From assembly GCF_007475365.1 (NCBI RefSeq), contig NZ_CP034442.1:1116001-1180000 (forward strand): a stretch of DNA of 64,000 bases, in the 5' to 3' direction. The position numbers and the translations under genes are program-made. Source of the DNA: Streptococcus oralis subsp. dentisani (GTDB lineage Bacteria; Bacillota; Bacilli; Lactobacillales; Streptococcaceae). Every line of letters starts with the position of its first letter. The stretch's first letter is position 1. A model generated the notes under the pieces. The model was not told the DNA's origin and made no database searches. It saw nothing but the letters and a program-made list of their open reading frames with translations. Below, piece by piece: positions 33,639-43,705 of the stretch.

Positions 33639-34838
33639 CTATTTGTAAGCTAAGGCACGTTTAAAGGTTTTCCAGATTCCCAAATCATCTGTTTGAAGGA
33701 CTAGGCTGGCATACATACGTCCGATAAAGACTGTCGCAGTGACTGCAAAAGCAACCGTTATGGCAAGAGAAATCCAAGCTTCCAGACCACTTGCATAACC
33801 ATTTATAGCTCTAAACGGCATAAAGAAGGTCGAAATGAAAGGAATGTAGGAACCAATTTTCAGAACTAAATTGTCCCCGGCAGCACCTAGAGAAGTCACA
33901 CCGACAAATCCTGCTATAATCAAGATCATCAATGGCGACAAGGCCTTTCCTGAATCCTCAGGGCGAGAAACCATAGATCCTAGGAAGGCTGCTAAAACAA
34001 CGTACATAAAGAGACTAACCAAGACAAACAATAAGGTATTGAGCGAGAAGGCCTCTCCTAGATGATTTAAAATCCCAGATTGTGCCAAGATAGGGATGTC
34101 TTTAAAGAGCAGAATGGCAGCAAGTCCACCCACGACGTAAATGCCAATATGAGTCAAAATCACAAGAAGCAGAGCCAACATGCGAGCGTAGAAATAATGA
34201 CTAGCTCGGATACTAGAGAAGACCACCTCCATGATTTTGGTTCCTTTCTCGCTAGCCACTTCTTGAGCAGTGACGCTAGCATAGGTAATCAAAATCATAT
34301 AAAGGAAGAAACCAAGCCCTGCGGCCGCAATGGTTTGAACAATTTTTTTGTTTTCCTTGGATTCATCAATCTTCTCAGTAAAATCAACGGTTTGACTCAG
34401 GCGTTTTTCCTGTTCCTGAGACAAATTGGCTGCTGAGCGATTGAGTTGGTATTGCAGTTCATTTAACTTATTGGTTACTGCTAGTTTGATGCCACTTTCA
34501 AGAGAGGTTTCACCATGATAGACGGCCTTGAGGACACTGTCCTCTTGGTCAATGGTTAGATAACCCTTGATTTTCTCATCCTTGATAGCAGCCTGGGCAC
34601 TGGTTTCATCCTTGTAATCAAAGTTGATACCATTGGTACCCTTGAGCCCTTCTTCCACAGATGGCACCGTTGTCACTACTGCTATCTTGCTATTCTTGGC
34701 CATAGAAGACCCTTGGAGATAACCGATTCCTACAGATAAGGCTAAAAAGAGGAACGGCGAAATCACCATAAAGAAGAAACTCCACGACTTGACATGTCGA
34801 AGATAGGTTTCCTTCATTACAACCCACATATTTCTCAT
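33639..34838 (-). CDS. ABC-2 type exporter permease (NatB-like)
   Basis: A 399-residue membrane protein with one N-terminal transmembrane segment (SWSFFFMVISPFLFLALSVG), a large extracytoplasmic domain at about 40-165, and five or six C-terminal membrane segments, the NatB/YhaP layout. It pairs with the ATPase gene, whose stop it overlaps by four bases (ATGA). NatAB-type pumps export Na or other cytotoxic ions or compounds. The substrate here is unknown. All core residues appear present and the terminator follows at once. Confidence 0.85.
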   Translation of the reverse strand: MRNMWVVMKETYLRHVKSWSFFFMVISPFLFLALSVGIGYLQGSSMAKNSKIAVVTTVPSVEEGLKGTNGINFDYKDETSAQAAIKDEKIKGYLTIDQEDSVLKAVYHGETSLESGIKLAVTNKLNELQYQLNRSAANLSQEQEKRLSQTVDFTEKIDESKENKKIVQTIAAAGLGFFLYMILITYASVTAQEVASEKGTKIMEVVFSSIRASHYFYARMLALLLVILTHIGIYVVGGLAAILLFKDIPILAQSGILNHLGEAFSLNTLLFVLVSLFMYVVLAAFLGSMVSRPEDSGKALSPLMILIIAGFVGVTSLGAAGDNLVLKIGSYIPFISTFFMPFRAINGYASGLEAWISLAITVAFAVTATVFIGRMYASLVLQTDDLGIWKTFKRALAYK

Positions 34839-35728
34839 ACTTCCACCCCTGATTCTAGTTTAAAGATTTCATCGATTGTTGGAGCTTGTTGGTCAAAGGT
34901 CGCGATATATTGACCTTGAGTCAGGATTGGGAAGAGTTCCCTTCCAGCGCTCTCGTCATCGAGGATCAATTTCCAACTACCTTGCTTGGTCAAGCTCACC
35001 TGTTTGACATGAGGAAGATTTTCCAATTCTTCCTTACTTCGTTCACTTGAAACAAAGAGACGCGTTTTCCCGTATTGATTGCGAACTTCTTGGACCGGTC
35101 CATGCAAGACTACACGCCCATCTCGAATCATCAGGATATCATCGCAAAGCTCCTCGACATTAGTCATAACATGGTCAGAAAAGATAATGATTGCACCGCG
35201 CTCTTTCTCTTTCAAGATGACCTGTTTGAGCAACTCAGTATTGACTGGATCCAAACCACTAAAAGGTTCATCCAAGATAATCAAGTCTGGCTCATGGATC
35301 AGAGTGATAATGAGCTGAATTTTCTGCTGATTCCCTTTGGAGAGGCTCTTGATTTTATCAGTCAGCTTTCCTTTCACTTCCAGTTTCTCCATCCATTGAG
35401 GGAGTTTTTCCTTGACCTCCTTAGCATCCATGCCCTTTAGAGTCGCCAAGTAGCGAACTTGCTCAAGGACTGTCAGCTTGGGCATAAGACTGCGTTCCTC
35501 AGGCAGATAGCCAATCCGAGCGTAGGTTTCCTGACGAATCTCCTGCCCATCCAGACTGATTTCTCCTTGATAGTCCAAAAATTTCAACATACTGTGGAAA
35601 ATCGTTGTTTTCCCAGCACCATTTTTCCCGACCAGTCCCAAAATCCGTCCTGGACTTGCCTGAAAATCGACACCAAACAAGACTTGCTTGGAACCGAAAC
35701 TTTTCTCTAGATTTCTTACTTCTAGCAT
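34835..35728 (-). CDS. ABC exporter ATP-binding protein (NatA-like)
   Basis: A 297-residue ATPase with Walker A GLVGKNGAGKTT near 31-42, signature LSKGNQQKIQ, Walker B LIILDEPFSGLDP and the H-loop IIFSDHVMTNVE. It drives the permease encoded downstream with an ATGA overlap. A C-terminal extension of about 80 residues is usual for this subfamily. The start is at ATG 35728 with a GGAGGTGG site. Confidence 0.9.
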   Translation of the reverse strand: MLEVRNLEKSFGSKQVLFGVDFQASPGRILGLVGKNGAGKTTIFHSMLKFLDYQGEISLDGQEIRQETYARIGYLPEERSLMPKLTVLEQVRYLATLKGMDAKEVKEKLPQWMEKLEVKGKLTDKIKSLSKGNQQKIQLIITLIHEPDLIILDEPFSGLDPVNTELLKQVILKEKERGAIIIFSDHVMTNVEELCDDILMIRDGRVVLHGPVQEVRNQYGKTRLFVSSERSKEELENLPHVKQVSLTKQGSWKLILDDESAGRELFPILTQGQYIATFDQQAPTIDEIFKLESGVEV

Positions 35729-35947
35729 TTTCCACCTCCGAAATATGTTGCACTTATTATACTCCTTTTTGATAGCCTTTACAAGGATTTATGTACATTT
35801 TTATCTTGTTCATCCTTCATTAAAAACTAAACTCTCTAAGGATTTTGAGTACCCAAGTGATAGAACAATTATAGCCCATTAAAGTGTATACAAGAGCTTT
35901 TACTCCTCAATTGTCCATTTTTGATCCTGAATTGTCATTTTGAAAAG

Positions 35948-35973
35948 CAAAAATCCACCCCGAAGGATGGATT
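35948..35973 (-). terminator. Terminator after pheT
   Basis: AATCCACC / GGATGGATT arms with a CGAA loop, then Ts on the minus strand. Confidence 0.8.
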
Positions 35974-35979
35974 GATGAG

Positions 35980-38385
35980 TTAACGCACTTCTGCATTCAC
36001 TTTTTCTTCGAGTGATGCTTGGATTTTTTCCATATAGCGTGCGACTTCTTCATCTGTCAAGCTGTCTTCTGGATTTTGGAAGGTCAAGCTATAGGCCATT
36101 GACTTCATGCCAAGTCCTAGTTTTTCACCTGAGAAGACGTCAAATAGTTTGATATCTGTCAAACGTTTCACGCCCGCAGCTTGGATAGCATCTACAACTT
36201 CTTGATGAGTGACTTCTGCCTTAAGGAGTAGGGCCACGTCACGGCTGACTGCTGGGAATTTGGTGATTTCCACAAATGGAGCAGCAGGTTGAAGCGCAGC
36301 TTCGATGGCTGAAAGGTTCAGCTCCGCTACATAAGTTTCTGGGATATCGTAAGCCTTGGCAGTGACCGGATACACTTGGCCAAGGAAACCAAGAACTTGG
36401 TCACCGATTGAAATCACGGCTGTACGGCCTGGGTGAAGGCTAGCAATCTCAGCTGTTGCTGTATAAGTTACTTGGAGTCCCAAGCGAGTAAAGAGCGCTT
36501 CTAAGATTCCCTTAGCATAGAAGAAATCAACTGGAACTGCTGCTGTTTGGAAATCTTTTTCAGCAACCAAGCCTGTCAAGGCAAAGGCAAAGCTGTTGAT
36601 TTCATTTGGAAGTTCTTCTTTTGGATTACCTGTTTGTTCAAAGACTTTTCCAATCTCATAAAGAGCCAAGTTTTTGTTCTTACGAGCCACGTTGTAGGCC
36701 ATCGTATCAAGGATACCTGAGACCATATTTTGACGGAGAACGGAACGGTCCACTGTCATTGGCCACATGAGTTCTGTTAGCTTGCTTGGTTTAGCTGTGA
36801 ACTCAACCGCTTTTTCAGGCGTTGTTAGAGCGTAGGTGATGATTTCTGTCAATCCTGCTCCTTCGGCGATGGTACGAACTTGACGGCGAAGTTTTTGTGT
36901 CGCAGTCAATTCACCAGCTGTACCGTCATCTTTTGGAAGACTAGTTGGCAAACGATCGTAACCATAGATACGAGCGATTTCTTCAAAGAGGTCAGCTTCG
37001 ATGGTGATATCCCAACGACGACGTGGGACGCTGACTGTAAAGGCTTCAGCATTTCCAGAAAGACCAAATCCAAGACGGCGGAAGACATCCTCGACATCGG
37101 CATAAGTAAGATCAGTTCCAAGGACACGGTTGACGTCTGCAAGGGTTGAAGAAACTTCTACATCAGAAGTATCAAGCTCACCTGCTGAAACGATACCCTT
37201 ACGCACCGTCGCACCTGCAAGATCAGCAATCATGCTAGCTGCAGCATCCAAGGCTTCATTGACTGTTGCTACATTAATCCCTTTTTCAAAACGAGAAGAT
37301 GACTCAGAACGAAGGTTGAGGCGACCGCTAGTCTTGCGAATCGATTTGCCATTGAAAACAGCCGCTTCAAGGACAACACGACTAGATTTTTCAGAGATTT
37401 CTGTAGCCTGCCCGCCCATGACACCTGCAAGAGCTACTGGCTTGTCTGCGACAGTGATGACTATGTCATTTGTTTCCAAGTCACGTTCTTCACCGTCCAA
37501 GGTCACCAATTTTTCACCAGCACGCGCTTCACGCACACGGATGTCAGTCCCTTCAAAGGTATCCAAGTCAAAGGCATGCATTGGTTGACCAAAGTAGAGC
37601 AGGATGTAGTTGGTTACGTCTACGACATTGTTAATCGGACGGATGCCTTCGTTCATAAGGAGGTTTTGCAACCATTGTGGACTTGGTGCGATGGTCACAT
37701 TGTCCAAGATACGGGCTGCATAGTATGGCGCCTTGTCTGTGTCAATGCTGACAGAAAGAGCATCTGCTGCAGCTTGGTCTGTTTCTGTTAAACTGAATTT
37801 TTTAAAGTTGACTGCCTTGTCATAGATAGCTGCCACTTCGTGCGCTACTCCACGCATAGAAAGAGCGTCTGCACGGTTTGGAGTGATAGAAAGTTCGATG
37901 ATTTCATCATCCAAGTCTAGGTAAGAAAAGACTTCATCCCCAGGAACAGCATCTTCTGGCAAGATTTGGATACCATCTGCGAATTCCTTTGGTACAACTG
38001 AGTCAGAAATACCTAATTCACCAAGTGAGCAGATCATTCCTAGAGACTCCAAGCCACGAATTTTCCCTTTTTTGATCTTGTAATTGTCAGCGATACGAGC
38101 TCCCGGAAGTGCCACCATGACCTTGATACCAGCACGCACATTTGGGGCACCACAGACGATTTGACGGGCTTCTTCTTCGCCAACGTTAACCTGACAGACA
38201 TGCAAGTGAGTTTCTGGCACATCTTCGCAGGACAAGACCTCACCGACGACAATTTTTGAGAGACCAGCAGCTGGTGATTCGACACCTTCGACCTCTATTC
38301 CTGTGGTTGACATTTTTTCAGCCAACTCTTGTGATGGCACATCAATGTCCACCAATTCTTTTAACCATTTATAAGATACTAACAT
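35980..38385 (-). CDS. pheT: Phenylalanyl-tRNA synthetase beta subunit
   Basis: An 801-residue full-length beta chain. It has the N-terminal EMAP/OB-type tRNA-binding domain (about 40-150: [20 protein letters not shown]), B3/B4 editing region (about 210-380), B5, and the C-terminal anticodon-binding FDX-ACB domain (about 705-800: [20 protein letters not shown]). With PheS it forms the alpha2-beta2 enzyme that charges tRNA-Phe and edits Tyr-tRNA-Phe. It lies 128 bases after pheS, where some streptococci have a small acetyltransferase gene; none is present here. Confidence 0.97.
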   Translation of the reverse strand: MLVSYKWLKELVDIDVPSQELAEKMSTTGIEVEGVESPAAGLSKIVVGEVLSCEDVPETHLHVCQVNVGEEEARQIVCGAPNVRAGIKVMVALPGARIADNYKIKKGKIRGLESLGMICSLGELGISDSVVPKEFADGIQILPEDAVPGDEVFSYLDLDDEIIELSITPNRADALSMRGVAHEVAAIYDKAVNFKKFSLTETDQAAADALSVSIDTDKAPYYAARILDNVTIAPSPQWLQNLLMNEGIRPINNVVDVTNYILLYFGQPMHAFDLDTFEGTDIRVREARAGEKLVTLDGEERDLETNDIVITVADKPVALAGVMGGQATEISEKSSRVVLEAAVFNGKSIRKTSGRLNLRSESSSRFEKGINVATVNEALDAAASMIADLAGATVRKGIVSAGELDTSDVEVSSTLADVNRVLGTDLTYADVEDVFRRLGFGLSGNAEAFTVSVPRRRWDITIEADLFEEIARIYGYDRLPTSLPKDDGTAGELTATQKLRRQVRTIAEGAGLTEIITYALTTPEKAVEFTAKPSKLTELMWPMTVDRSVLRQNMVSGILDTMAYNVARKNKNLALYEIGKVFEQTGNPKEELPNEINSFAFALTGLVAEKDFQTAAVPVDFFYAKGILEALFTRLGLQVTYTATAEIASLHPGRTAVISIGDQVLGFLGQVYPVTAKAYDIPETYVAELNLSAIEAALQPAAPFVEITKFPAVSRDVALLLKAEVTHQEVVDAIQAAGVKRLTDIKLFDVFSGEKLGLGMKSMAYSLTFQNPEDSLTDEEVARYMEKIQASLEEKVNAEVR

Positions 38386-38513
38386 AATTCTGATTCTAAG
38401 ATCCCACCAAGTGAGACCTTTTCAATTCCTTTCTTTTTCTTCGAGTCAGTCGTTTCTTTTTTAACTATATGAAATGTGAGCGACTGTATAGGACTATGTT
38501 TCAGGTTTCAATC

Positions 38514-39560
38514 TTATTTAAACTGTTCTGAGAAGCGGACATCCCCTTGGTAGAAGCCACGAATATCGTTGATTCCGTAACGAAGCATAGCTACACGCTC
38601 TTGTCCAAGACCAAAGGCAAAACCAGAGTATACTGTCGCATCGATACCACTCATCTCAAGGACACGTGGGTGAACCATACCGGCACCCATAATCTCAATC
38701 CAACCAGTTTTCTTACATACGTTACAGCCATCTCCACCACACTTGAAGCAGGAAACATCCACCTCAACAGATGGCTCTGTGAATGGGAAATAAGATGGAC
38801 GCAGACGGATCTGGCGCTCTTCACCAAACATTTTCTGCACAATCAATTGAAGCGTTCCTTGAAGGTCAGCCATAGAGATATTTTTCCCAACTACCAATCC
38901 TTCGATTTGGTGGAACTGGTGACTATGGGTCGCATCGTCTGTATCACGACGGAAGACACGCCCTGGTGAGATCATCTTCAAAGGACCTTTAGAAAAATCA
39001 TGGGCATCCATAGCACGCGCCTGAACTGGAGACGTGTGAGTACGAAGCAAGATTTCTTCTGTGATATAGAAAGTGTCCTGCATATCACGGGCTGGGTGGT
39101 CTTTTGGAAGGTTCATACGTTCAAAGTTATAGTAGTCTTGCTCAACTTCAAAACCATCCACAACTTGGTACCCCATACCGATAAAAATGTCTTCGATTTC
39201 TTCACTGGTTTGTGTGAGGACGTGACGGTGACCAGTCGCAACTGGACGACCTGGAAGCGTCACATCGATACTCTCGCTAGCTAATTGTGCAGCGACTTTC
39301 TTTTCTTCCAAGAGTTTAGCTGTTTCTTCAAAAGCTGCTGTCAAGACATCACGAGCTTCATTGACGTGTTTTCCGATCACAGGGCGCATTTCTGCTGAAA
39401 CATCTTTCATCCCTTTAAGAATTTCAGTTAGGGAGCCTTTTTTACCAAGAACAGAGACACGCAAATCTTGCATCTCTTTTTCATTTTCAGCAGAAATCTG
39501 CTTCAAGCTAGCCAGCGTTTCTTCGCGAAGCGCTTTTAATTGTTCTTCAATAGTTGACAT
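38514..39560 (-). CDS. pheS: Phenylalanyl-tRNA synthetase alpha subunit
   Basis: A 348-residue alpha chain. The N-terminal coiled coil is at about 1-90, then the class II catalytic core with motif 2 ([20 protein letters not shown]) and motif 3 near the end ([20 protein letters not shown]). [18 protein letters not shown] metal-binding-like insert near 270 is usual in this group. It is transcribed from a T-box-controlled promoter upstream. Confidence 0.97.
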   Translation of the reverse strand: MSTIEEQLKALREETLASLKQISAENEKEMQDLRVSVLGKKGSLTEILKGMKDVSAEMRPVIGKHVNEARDVLTAAFEETAKLLEEKKVAAQLASESIDVTLPGRPVATGHRHVLTQTSEEIEDIFIGMGYQVVDGFEVEQDYYNFERMNLPKDHPARDMQDTFYITEEILLRTHTSPVQARAMDAHDFSKGPLKMISPGRVFRRDTDDATHSHQFHQIEGLVVGKNISMADLQGTLQLIVQKMFGEERQIRLRPSYFPFTEPSVEVDVSCFKCGGDGCNVCKKTGWIEIMGAGMVHPRVLEMSGIDATVYSGFAFGLGQERVAMLRYGINDIRGFYQGDVRFSEQFK

Positions 39561-39599
39561 AATTCCTCCATCAGTCGCTTATCAGATAAAAAGAAAACC

Positions 39600-39775
39600 A
39601 CATGCCAAAAACTCCACTCGGAGCGTTGACACGCGGTACCATCCGTTTTCATCTGACAAGTCAGACCTTCATTTCTAAATCCATGCGCAAGTGAATTCAC
39701 CCAGCTTTCATATAGAGAGCTTGCAGTCACGGCTCTCCTCCCTGATATACTTCCCTTGGGCTACTAGTCTTGCAG
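39600..39775 (-). ncRNA. T-box leader upstream of pheS
   Basis: The conserved T-box GGATGGTACCGCGTG is at 39630-39644 on the minus strand, followed by a hairpin CTCC-GAGT-GGAG and a T run at about 39608-39624. The long upstream stem carries GAATTCAC, in which TTC fits a Phe specifier. Uncharged tRNA-Phe should favour the antiterminator and raise pheST expression. Confidence 0.9.
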
Positions 39776-39796
39776 ATTTCTATTCAATTACTACAT

Positions 39797-39825
39797 AGTT
39801 TATCAGATTTTTACCATTCTTGCAA
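39797..39825 (-). promoter_or_regulatory. pheS promoter
   Basis: Minus strand TTGCAA (39820-39825), a 17-base spacer, TAAACT (39797-39802), just upstream of the T-box leader. Confidence 0.65.
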
Positions 39826-39833
39826 GACCTATC

Positions 39834-40484
39834 TCACTTCTGCTTGCCTTTAAATCGCCATTGGAAGCGAAGTTTGTCATAGAAGGGAAATTCGATAAAC
39901 AGGACTCCCAAGCCTACACAGAGACTGGCAAGGACATCAGATGGATAGTGAACTCCCAGATAGACTCTTGACACTAGGACACTAACTAGGTAGAGACCTA
40001 GCACGATTTGTACGATTTTTCGCCAGACTAGATCTTTAATTCGTTGACTGAGAATGACAATCAAAGTGCCGACCATCAAGGTTACAGCCAGAGAATGGCC
40101 ACTTGGGAAGGAAAATCCCTTCTCCTCGACTAGGTGTAAGATAGCTGGTCGTGGTCGCTGGTAGACATTTTTAAAAGTCACGATTAAAAGAGCAGCTATT
40201 GCTAGATTACCCGCCATGAAGTAGCTTTCTATCTTCCACTGCTTACGATAAAAGATAAAGGTTGTAATGGCAACCCAGGTGATAATCACTGGGATATCGA
40301 TCAGGCGTGTAAGGGCACGGAACAGAACTGTCAAATAATCTGGCAAATCCCCACGAATAGCTGTCTGAATCGGTAGGTCAAAACCGACCAGCGTTTCGGG
40401 GTAAAACTTGACCATATATCCAAGAAGGACGAAAAGTAAAAGGGCAAAACTGCCCTTCATTAAAAATGTTTGTTTATCTCTCAT
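39834..40484 (-). CDS. PAP2-family membrane phosphatase
   Basis: A 216-residue membrane protein with the PAP2 triad: KNVYQRPRP (motif 1), FSFPSGHSLAVTLM (motif 2) and SRVYLGVHYPSDVLAS (motif 3). Members dephosphorylate phosphatidic acid, undecaprenyl pyrophosphate or similar lipids at the outer face of the membrane. It overlaps the upstream ribU gene by 11 bases and is therefore probably also under the riboswitch. A role with riboflavin is not implied by the family; undecaprenyl-PP recycling is a reasonable alternative. Confidence 0.88.
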   Translation of the reverse strand: MRDKQTFLMKGSFALLLFVLLGYMVKFYPETLVGFDLPIQTAIRGDLPDYLTVLFRALTRLIDIPVIITWVAITTFIFYRKQWKIESYFMAGNLAIAALLIVTFKNVYQRPRPAILHLVEEKGFSFPSGHSLAVTLMVGTLIVILSQRIKDLVWRKIVQIVLGLYLVSVLVSRVYLGVHYPSDVLASLCVGLGVLFIEFPFYDKLRFQWRFKGKQK

Positions 40485-41037
40485 AATGTTTTAAGGTTGG
40501 TTTCAAGAGGACGTATAACAACCAGAATGAAACGGCAAAGATTACCCCCTCAATCAAGTTGAAAGGTAATACCATAGTCATGAGGTAGTTGGAAAGTCCC
40601 ATAATTTTTCCAATATCAAAGTTGGCAAACTTCGCGTACAAAGGAACAGCATAGACATAGTTGAGAACCAACATAGCCGCAGTCAAGCCGACAGTCCCCG
40701 CTAGAGATGCTAGTAGAAAACGAAGAGTGCTGCGGTCCTTTTTCCAAATCAAACCAAAAGCGATAACAAAAACTCCCAAGGCTACGATATTCATTGGCAA
40801 CCCAATGTAAGTATTCACTCCCTGGCTATTGAGAAGCAACTTCAAGAGTGATCGCAGCAAGAGAATCCCGAGAGCAGCAGGCAAATCCATCACCACCAAG
40901 CCCACAAGGACTGGCAAGATACTAAACTCGATCTTGAGGAAGGTCGCCGCTGGCAAGAGCGGAAAGTCAAAGTACATCAGTACAAATGAAATGGCTGATA
41001 AAATCGCAATGGTCGAAAGTCGACGTGTGTTTGTCAT
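40474..41037 (-). CDS. ribU: Riboflavin ECF transporter substrate-binding protein
   Basis: A 187-residue membrane protein with about six hydrophobic segments and the ECF S-component N-terminus (TRRLSTIAILSAISFVLMYF, PLLPAATFLKIEFSILPVLV). It binds riboflavin and works with the shared EcfAAT energising module encoded elsewhere. The start at ATG 41037 is set by GGAGG eight bases upstream; an earlier TTG overlaps that site. The FMN riboswitch directly upstream fixes the substrate with good confidence. Confidence 0.93.
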   Translation of the reverse strand: MTNTRRLSTIAILSAISFVLMYFDFPLLPAATFLKIEFSILPVLVGLVVMDLPAALGILLLRSLLKLLLNSQGVNTYIGLPMNIVALGVFVIAFGLIWKKDRSTLRFLLASLAGTVGLTAAMLVLNYVYAVPLYAKFANFDIGKIMGLSNYLMTMVLPFNLIEGVIFAVSFWLLYVLLKPTLKHYER

Positions 41038-41192
41038 AACAGGTTCCTCCAATTTTCTATAAAATCAGAAGAAGTTGGAAAGGATCCCTCTATCTATTCT
41101 CACTTTTTATATCCCAAAAGTTCCCCCTCACTCTTTTGAGCAAGCGGTTGCAATTTATCTATAAACTCATCAGAACAGACAAAGCTATTCTT

Positions 41193-41408
41193 TCGTCTTC
41201 TCCCATCCAGACTATACTGTCGGTTGTGGAATCGCACCACATCAGCTTGCGCTCGCGGACTTATTTGGCTAAGATATCTTAGATTTATCTAGGCGTCGTA
41301 GTCGAAGATCATACTTAAAGTATATCGAGACAAGACAACGACGAGAAAGCTAAAATAGCTAGTCAAAATTACCGCCGGTCGGGAATCTCACCCTGCCCTG
41401 AAGACCCT
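41193..41408 (-). ncRNA. FMN riboswitch (RFN element) with an enlarged variable arm
   Basis: On the minus strand the conserved blocks appear in order: TCTTCAGGGCAGGGTGAGAT, TCCCGACCGGCGGT, TCCGCGAGCGCAAGCTGATG, GATTCCACAACCGACAGT, AGTCTGGATGGGAGAAGA. FMN binding represses ribU. Between GGCGGT and the TCCGCGAGC block lies an arm of about 105 bases, with nested pairing CGTCGT / ACGACG and ATACTT / AAGTAT, longer than is usual there. Confidence 0.95.
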
Positions 41409-41411
41409 TTA

Positions 41412-41446
41412 ATCATAACAAAAAACGCTTGCAAGTGCAAGCATTT
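41412..41446 (-). promoter_or_regulatory. ribU promoter overlapping the trmL terminator
   Basis: Minus strand TTGCAC (41435-41440), a 17-base spacer, TATGAT (41412-41417). The -35 lies in the hairpin GCTTGC-AAGT-GCAAGC (41427-41442) that, with its T-rich tail, terminates trmL on the same strand. One short segment serves both genes. Confidence 0.7.
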
Positions 41447-41449
41447 TGT

Positions 41450-41953
41450 TTATTTCAATTTATCCACTTCATAGGTGTGAACGAGTTCCAAACCTGCGAA
41501 ATTTTGCTGACGAAGCGCTTCATAGACAATCATGCAGACGGTATTCGAAACATTGAGACTGCGAACATGCTCATCATTCATAGGAATACGGAGAGCTTTC
41601 TCAGGATGGTTTCGCATAAAGTCCTCAGGCAAGCCCTTGTCTTCACGTCCGAAGAGAAAATAATGGTCTTCGTCCGTCGATAAATCTGCTTCAGAATAGA
41701 CCTTTTCCGCAAATTTGGAAATCAAGTAAAGTTGCCCTTTCATCTGAGACATACAGTCTGCCAAGTTATCATAAAAATGAATCTCTAACTTGTCCCAATA
41801 ATCCAAACCAGCTCGCTTCATTTTGCGATCATCAATGGGAAAGCCCATCGGTTTGATGATGTGGAGAGGGGAATTGGTGGCAGCGCAAGTACGTGCGATA
41901 TTACCTGTATTTTGTGGGATCTGAGGTTCAAATAATACAATGTGATTTGTCAT
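41450..41953 (-). CDS. trmL: tRNA (cytidine/uridine-34 2'-O)-methyltransferase
   Basis: A 167-residue SPOUT methyltransferase of the TrmL/CspR type. It has [20 protein letters not shown] at the N-terminus, [11 protein letters not shown] in the middle and [20 protein letters not shown] near the end, which build the SAM-binding knot. It methylates the wobble base of two leucine tRNAs. The start at ATG 41953 follows AAAGGAAG; upstream in-frame codons are not family-like. Single gene, with its own terminator. Confidence 0.93.
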   Translation of the reverse strand: MTNHIVLFEPQIPQNTGNIARTCAATNSPLHIIKPMGFPIDDRKMKRAGLDYWDKLEIHFYDNLADCMSQMKGQLYLISKFAEKVYSEADLSTDEDHYFLFGREDKGLPEDFMRNHPEKALRIPMNDEHVRSLNVSNTVCMIVYEALRQQNFAGLELVHTYEVDKLK

Positions 41954-41980
41954 GACTGGCTTCCTTTTATCATTGCAAAA

Positions 41981-42352
41981 AAATAGCCACACTGCCCGGA
42001 GTCAAGCTCAGCAAACAGCGTGGTTAAGGCATCGTTAACTTACCTCACAACAGGTTTGAAGTAAATCAGCGAAACTACTTTCTTAGTATAACATTTTCAG
42101 AATCATTGTCAATAGAAACGACTTGATTTTTTTACTTTTTTTATTATATTTTCATACCGAGACATTCACTTTCAAAATAGCCTTAGCAAGAGAGTAAAAT
42201 CACTTCAAATCAGAGACATCGTTATAGAAGTTAAGCAAATGTATCTTCAAGACTTGAAAAAAGCCTTTCTTCCCCTAAAAATCGCCTTAGCAAGTGCATT
42301 TTTTGCTAAAAAAGGGTATGATAGTTACATCATGAAAAAGTAGGTTTTTTAT
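41981..42352. other. Intergenic region with a terminator-like hairpin upstream of trmL
   Basis: On the minus strand CCACGCTG pairs with CAGTGTGG (41986-42023 region) and is followed by a seven-T run, only about 30 bases before the trmL start. It could be an attenuator, the end of a small RNA, or a degenerate streptococcal repeat. The plus-strand half should hold the trkA promoter; TATGAT near 42317 is a weak candidate. No open frame is supported. Confidence 0.45.
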
Positions 42353-43702
42353 ATGAAAATTGTCCTTGTTGGTGGAGGGAAAGTCGGTTTCGCCCTCTGT
42401 CGTTCACTAGTAGCGGAAAACCATGACGTTGTCCTCATCGAGCAAAATGAAGCTGTACTGAACCATATTGTCAGTCGCTTTGATATCATGGGCCTCCTTG
42501 GAAATGGTGCTGACTTTGCCATCTTGGAGCAAGCCGGCGTCCAAGAGTGTGATATCTTTATCGCTCTAACTGAATACGATGAAGTGAATATGATTTCAGC
42601 GGTACTTGCTAAAAAAATGGGCGCTAAAGAAACCATCGTTCGAGTGCGAAATCCTGAATACTCTAATGCCTATTTTAAAGAGAAAAATATTCTTGGATTT
42701 TCACTTATCGTTAATCCAGAACTCTTAGCAGCCCGTGCCATCTCAAATATCATCGATTTCCCTAATGCCCTCTCAGTTGAGCGTTTTGCTGGAGGTCGGG
42801 TCAGCCTGATGGAGTTTGTTATCAAGGATTCTAGCGGTCTTTGTCAAATGCCAATCTCAGACTTCCGTAAAAAATTTGGCAACATCATTGTCTGCGCTAT
42901 GGAAAGAGACCATCAACTCATGATTCCAAGCGGTGATGTTACTATCCAGGACAAGGATCGGATTTTTGTTACGGGAAATCGTGTGGATATGATGCTTTTC
43001 CACAACTATTTCAAATCGCGTGCAGTAAAAAGTTTGCTTATCGTTGGAGCAGGAAAAATCGCCTACTATCTCGTCGGCATCTTGAAAGACAGTCGTATCG
43101 ATACCAAGGTTATCGAAATCAATCCTGAAAGAGCCCGTTTCTTTAGTGAAAAGTTCCCAAATCTCTATATTGTCCAGGGAGATGGGACTGCAAAAGATAT
43201 CTTACTAGAAGAAAGTGCTCCTCACTACGATGCTGTCGCAACCTTAACTGGAGTGGACGAGGAAAACATCATCACCTCCATGTTCCTTGACCGTGTTGGC
43301 GTCCAGAAAAACATCACCAAAGTCAACCGGACCAGCCTCCTAGAAATTATCCATGCACCTGATTTTTCAAGTATTATCACCCCAAAAATCATCGCAGTGG
43401 ATACTATTATGCACTTTATCCGAGGTCGGGTTAATGCCCAATACTCAGACCTTCAAGCCATGCACCATCTTGCAAACGGCCAGATTGAAACCCTACAATT
43501 CCATATCAAGGAAGCTAATAAAATGACTGCCAAGCCCCTTTCTCATCTGAAATTGAGGAAAGGTATTCTCATCGCAGCCATCATTCGCAAAGGAAAAACA
43601 ATCTTCCCAACTGGAGAGGACACGCTGGAGGTCGGAGACAAGTTACTCGTGACGACCTTATTGCCAAACATCACCAAGATTTATGATTTGATTGAGAGGT
43701 AA
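42353..43702 (+). CDS. trkA: Potassium uptake regulatory protein TrkA
   Basis: A 449-residue double-RCK protein. The first NAD-binding RCK_N begins MKIVLVGGGKVGFALCRSLV, and the second begins near 224 with KSLLIVGAGKIAYYLVGILK. Each is followed by an RCK_C domain. It gates the TrkH channel from the cytoplasmic side in response to nucleotides. Four codon-length bases separate it from trkH, so they form an operon. Confidence 0.93.
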   Translation: MKIVLVGGGKVGFALCRSLVAENHDVVLIEQNEAVLNHIVSRFDIMGLLGNGADFAILEQAGVQECDIFIALTEYDEVNMISAVLAKKMGAKETIVRVRNPEYSNAYFKEKNILGFSLIVNPELLAARAISNIIDFPNALSVERFAGGRVSLMEFVIKDSSGLCQMPISDFRKKFGNIIVCAMERDHQLMIPSGDVTIQDKDRIFVTGNRVDMMLFHNYFKSRAVKSLLIVGAGKIAYYLVGILKDSRIDTKVIEINPERARFFSEKFPNLYIVQGDGTAKDILLEESAPHYDAVATLTGVDEENIITSMFLDRVGVQKNITKVNRTSLLEIIHAPDFSSIITPKIIAVDTIMHFIRGRVNAQYSDLQAMHHLANGQIETLQFHIKEANKMTAKPLSHLKLRKGILIAAIIRKGKTIFPTGEDTLEVGDKLLVTTLLPNITKIYDLIER

Positions 43703-43705
43703 AAA

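Noticed and set aside
37130..37588. Long plus-strand open frame opposite pheT
   Set aside because: A shadow of a well-conserved gene, with no ribosome binding site. The same holds for frames opposite amiE (46482-47057), murA (55525-55890) and pheS (38547-38969).
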